Shown piece by piece: positions 25,495 to 27,461 of a stretch of 27,461 nt of DNA. Each line of letters starts with the position of its first letter. Positions within the stretch are counted from its first letter, which is position 1. The notes under the pieces were generated by a model. That model was not told where the DNA came from, searched no databases, and saw only the letters and a program-made list of their open reading frames with translations. The position numbers and the translations under genes were made by a program. This stretch comes from CALISC01 sp963545195 (GTDB taxonomy: Bacteria > Bacillota_I > Bacilli_A > Acholeplasmatales > Acholeplasmataceae). The stretch spans positions 1-27,461 of the forward strand of contig CAUUIA010000007.1 of assembly GCA_963545195.1 (NCBI GenBank), in the 5' to 3' direction.

Positions 25495-25845
25495 TTAGTG
25501 GTTAGAGAGAGTGTAGATTTTAGAAACAGGAACTGTAAACATAAACCCAATAATTTTCTTTTCTGTGTTGATTAAAATTTCTTTAATCGCACTCGCTACT
25601 CGGTCTGCCATTTCGTGGTCTTTGACAACTGTAAAAATGGTTTTGCTATTTGGATTGTAGCTTTTGCCAAGTTTAGCAAAATGTCCAGAAAGAAGCGAGT
25701 TCATACCAGGGTGTGAACGTACAATATATCCAGCCATTCCGTCGCTGTCTACCACAGTTGCACCTTTTACACCAAGTTCTAAGAACTTCTCCATAATATC
25801 TTCAAGGTGATCAGTGTCATTTAAAACAATAAATAATGCTTCCAT
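25495..25845 (-). CDS. PII-like signalling protein
   Basis: 116 residues with AAGGAG before the ATG. The start (MEALFIVLNDTDHLEDIMEKFLE) and the GVKGATVVDSDGMAG stretch (25-39) have the beta-alpha-beta pattern of the PII superfamily. A variable loop (40-65, including HPGMNSLLSGHFAKLG) sits where the T-loop would be. The classic GlnB uridylylation Tyr51 context is absent, so it is not a canonical nitrogen PII. It lies 33 bases after a cation/proton antiporter gene and surely shares its transcript. PII-like proteins paired with membrane transporters usually bind nucleotides and gate the partner, so I infer this one controls the antiporter. Confidence 0.75.
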   Translation of the reverse strand: MEALFIVLNDTDHLEDIMEKFLELGVKGATVVDSDGMAGYIVRSHPGMNSLLSGHFAKLGKSYNPNSKTIFTVVKDHEMADRVASAIKEILINTEKKIIGFMFTVPVSKIYTLSNH

Positions 25846-25878
25846 AATTTACTCCTTTTTTAAAAAAATAATTTTGGG

Positions 25879-27216
25879 TTAAAAAGTAACTTCGTTAAAC
25901 TTATCAAGTCCGTTAATCTCACCAGCTCTGGAAATCGCGAACTTAGAAAATAAAGGGCCAGTAGTTTCAAAAAACAAGGTGGTAATTAAGATGATTGCTG
26001 CAATTGTGGCGCCAAACTCCCGCATGGAATTGGCGACAATAACAATTAAACCGAGCGACACCCCGCCTTGTGGAAGTAGGGCAAAGCCAATGTATTTTTG
26101 CACCATTGGATCGGCTTTAGCAGCCCGCGCTCCAACTGAAGCACCGACATACTTTCCAACAGAACGGCCAATAATGTAAAGCGCGATAATCGCAAAAAGT
26201 ACAGGACTGGTTCGACCAAACATTCTAAGGTCAAGTGAGGCTCCAGAAAGCGTGAAGAATAAAATATATAGTGGAGTTGAAAAGTCATTCATTGCGTTGT
26301 ATGTTCTGTGTGGTTTTTTAACTAAGTTAGCAACAGATGCTCCAACTGCGATGTTTGCAAGTAGTGGAGAAATTTCCACAGCACCATTGCTTATTTTTTT
26401 AAGAAAGTAAGACAGGCCTAGGCAAATTACCACAGAAGCAAAGCCAAGCACTTGAATGTCGTCGCGTTCTTTGTCGTACATGTTTGCAAGAAAGGCAAGA
26501 GTAACTCCGACTAAAATACCTACAATTATTGAGCCAAAAACTTCAATAAATGGCTTTAGTACACCAAATGCCAAAGAAGTTGTAGCAGCACCGCCTGTGG
26601 TGTGAGGCAAGATAACTTTGGCAACAGCAAAAATTAAACCAAAGGCAATAATTCCAAAAATATCGTCAAGTGCAGCAATCGGTAAAACTGTTTTAGTAAC
26701 AGGGCCGTGTGCTCTGTATTGCTTAATCACTAGCAAAGTAGCGGCAGGCGCAGTAGTTGCAGCCATTGCAGATAGCAACATTGTAAATGCTAAATTGCTC
26801 TTTGAAAATGGCAGGTAGGCGCATTTACCTGCACTGTTTTGCATAATTTCTGCAGGTTTTGGAATAAATAAAATTAAGATAAAGACTAAAAGCACAGCAC
26901 CTAGAACTTCAAGCAGAGTAATAATTGCTACTTTATTTCCAATTTTCTTTAAGTTTTTAAAGCCAAACTCAGAGCCAATTGAAAAAGCAATTATAGTTAA
27001 GGCAATCTCTTTAATGAAGTTCAAACTACTCATTTCACTAGTAGTAATAAAACCTTCAAAAGGGGTAAATAAGGCAATTGAAGGCCCAAGGAAAAGTCCA
27101 GCAATTAAGTAACCAGAGACAGACGGCAGTTTAAATTTTTGTGCAACTTTACCGCCAAAGAAACCTACCACTAGTGCAAGTCCAACTTTTAATACAGCAA
27201 TCCCAATAAAGTCCAT
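25879..27216 (-). CDS. CPA2-type cation/proton antiporter
   Basis: 445 residues with 12-13 predicted membrane segments across the whole chain (Na_H_Exchanger fold). Landmarks: LPSVSGYLIAGLFLGP (30-45), an unwound-helix-like ATTAPAATLLV (153-163), and the paired aspartates ALDDIFGI (Asp184, Asp185) that mark electrogenic exchangers such as NapA. It stops after the membrane part, with no RCK/TrkA-N domain as in KefB/KefC, which suits external control by the neighbouring PII-like protein. GAAAGGA precedes the ATG. Ion choice (Na+ or K+) cannot be read from the sequence. Confidence 0.88.
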   Translation of the reverse strand: MDFIGIAVLKVGLALVVGFFGGKVAQKFKLPSVSGYLIAGLFLGPSIALFTPFEGFITTSEMSSLNFIKEIALTIIAFSIGSEFGFKNLKKIGNKVAIITLLEVLGAVLLVFILILFIPKPAEIMQNSAGKCAYLPFSKSNLAFTMLLSAMAATTAPAATLLVIKQYRAHGPVTKTVLPIAALDDIFGIIAFGLIFAVAKVILPHTTGGAATTSLAFGVLKPFIEVFGSIIVGILVGVTLAFLANMYDKERDDIQVLGFASVVICLGLSYFLKKISNGAVEISPLLANIAVGASVANLVKKPHRTYNAMNDFSTPLYILFFTLSGASLDLRMFGRTSPVLFAIIALYIIGRSVGKYVGASVGARAAKADPMVQKYIGFALLPQGGVSLGLIVIVANSMREFGATIAAIILITTLFFETTGPLFSKFAISRAGEINGLDKFNEVTF

Positions 27217-27258
27217 TGTGTTTAAATCCTTTCGATTTATTTTAAATTTATTTCAAAA

Positions 27259-27289
27259 ATTAAAAAAGCCCATTAAGGGCTTTTTTAAT
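27259..27289 (-). terminator. Hairpin terminator or attenuator before the antiporter gene
   Basis: A perfect 13-bp stem (27259-27271 with 27277-27289) with loop ATTAA is followed on the minus strand by a T run. It is symmetric and could act in both directions. It lies just 43 bases before the antiporter ATG, and I see no promoter between the two, so the antiporter transcript must pass through it. Confidence 0.8.
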
Positions 27290-27311
27290 GAGACAAGCTC
27301 TAATATGTGCG

Positions 27312-27334
27312 AAAAATCTTTGGCGAACCAAAGA
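27312..27334 (-). terminator. Second terminator-like hairpin in the antiporter leader
   Basis: On the minus strand TCTTTGG-TTCG-CCAAAGA (27317-27334) forms a 7-bp stem with a TTCG loop followed by five T (27312-27316 as A on the plus strand). Confidence 0.6.
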
Positions 27335-27379
27335 CCATCTTATTTGAACCTAGATGTGCAATTCCGCTGTAAATATGTT

Positions 27380-27407
27380 ATCATACCTATGTACTAATTT
27401 CAATCAA
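27380..27407 (-). promoter_or_regulatory. Candidate promoter of the antiporter/PII operon
   Basis: TTGATT (27402-27407), a 16-base spacer and TATGAT (27380-27385) on the minus strand, giving a leader of about 155 bases. On the plus strand the same place reads TGt-TATCAT (27376-27384), an extended -10 for a possible divergent gene beyond the window. Confidence 0.45.
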
Positions 27408-27461
27408 AAACCCGTGTTGCGGGGTTATACAAGATTTTTTTGGAATAAATTCTTCTATTTT

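Overview
The window is a low-GC bacterial chromosome segment. The gene set (RecU resolvase, Tex, a ThiT-type ECF S component, AAGGAG-type ribosome binding sites, abundant extended -10 promoters) points to Bacillota or a close relative. UGA is used as a stop (for example at the end of the ABC ATPase gene at 24700) and Trp is TGG, so the standard bacterial code applies and this is not a code-4 mollicute. I cannot fix the lineage further.

Layout. 1-375 is the 3' end of a probable surface protein. 826-8466 encodes a 2546-residue, membrane-anchored protein that appears to carry no cysteine and has about eleven degenerate repeats of 160-240 residues, which I do not recognise. 8692-11531 holds a membrane-anchored thioredoxin-like protein lacking the CXXC motif, followed by tex. 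Then come tRNA-Ser(GCT), a small membrane protein and tRNA-Gln(TTG).

12365-18339 looks like an accessory block between tRNA-Gln and recU. It holds a DUF4143-type ATPase gene broken by one frameshift and preceded by four 23-bp tandem repeats. It also holds a two-gene AAA+ ATPase / S8 subtilase operon on the minus strand that matches the IetAS toxin-antitoxin / anti-phage system. The ATPase ends in a helix-turn-helix, and the operon promoter has a palindrome over its -35 box, which suggests autoregulation. About 870 bp of upstream DNA without genes contains two clusters of GTAATAAA motifs.

The rest is core-like. recU (plus strand) overlaps the end of a tightly packed minus-strand operon running from 25398 down to 18856: ABC exporter ATPase, large FtsX-type permease, PlsC-like acyltransferase, pyrimidine-nucleoside phosphorylase, and ThiT-like thiamine S component. 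Upstream of it is a separate minus-strand pair, a CPA2-type cation/proton antiporter and a PII-like protein, whose leader contains stacked terminator-like hairpins.

The strongest leads are the giant repeat protein, the IetAS-like locus with its control DNA, the CXXC-less thioredoxin-like protein next to tex, and the structured leader of the antiporter/PII pair.
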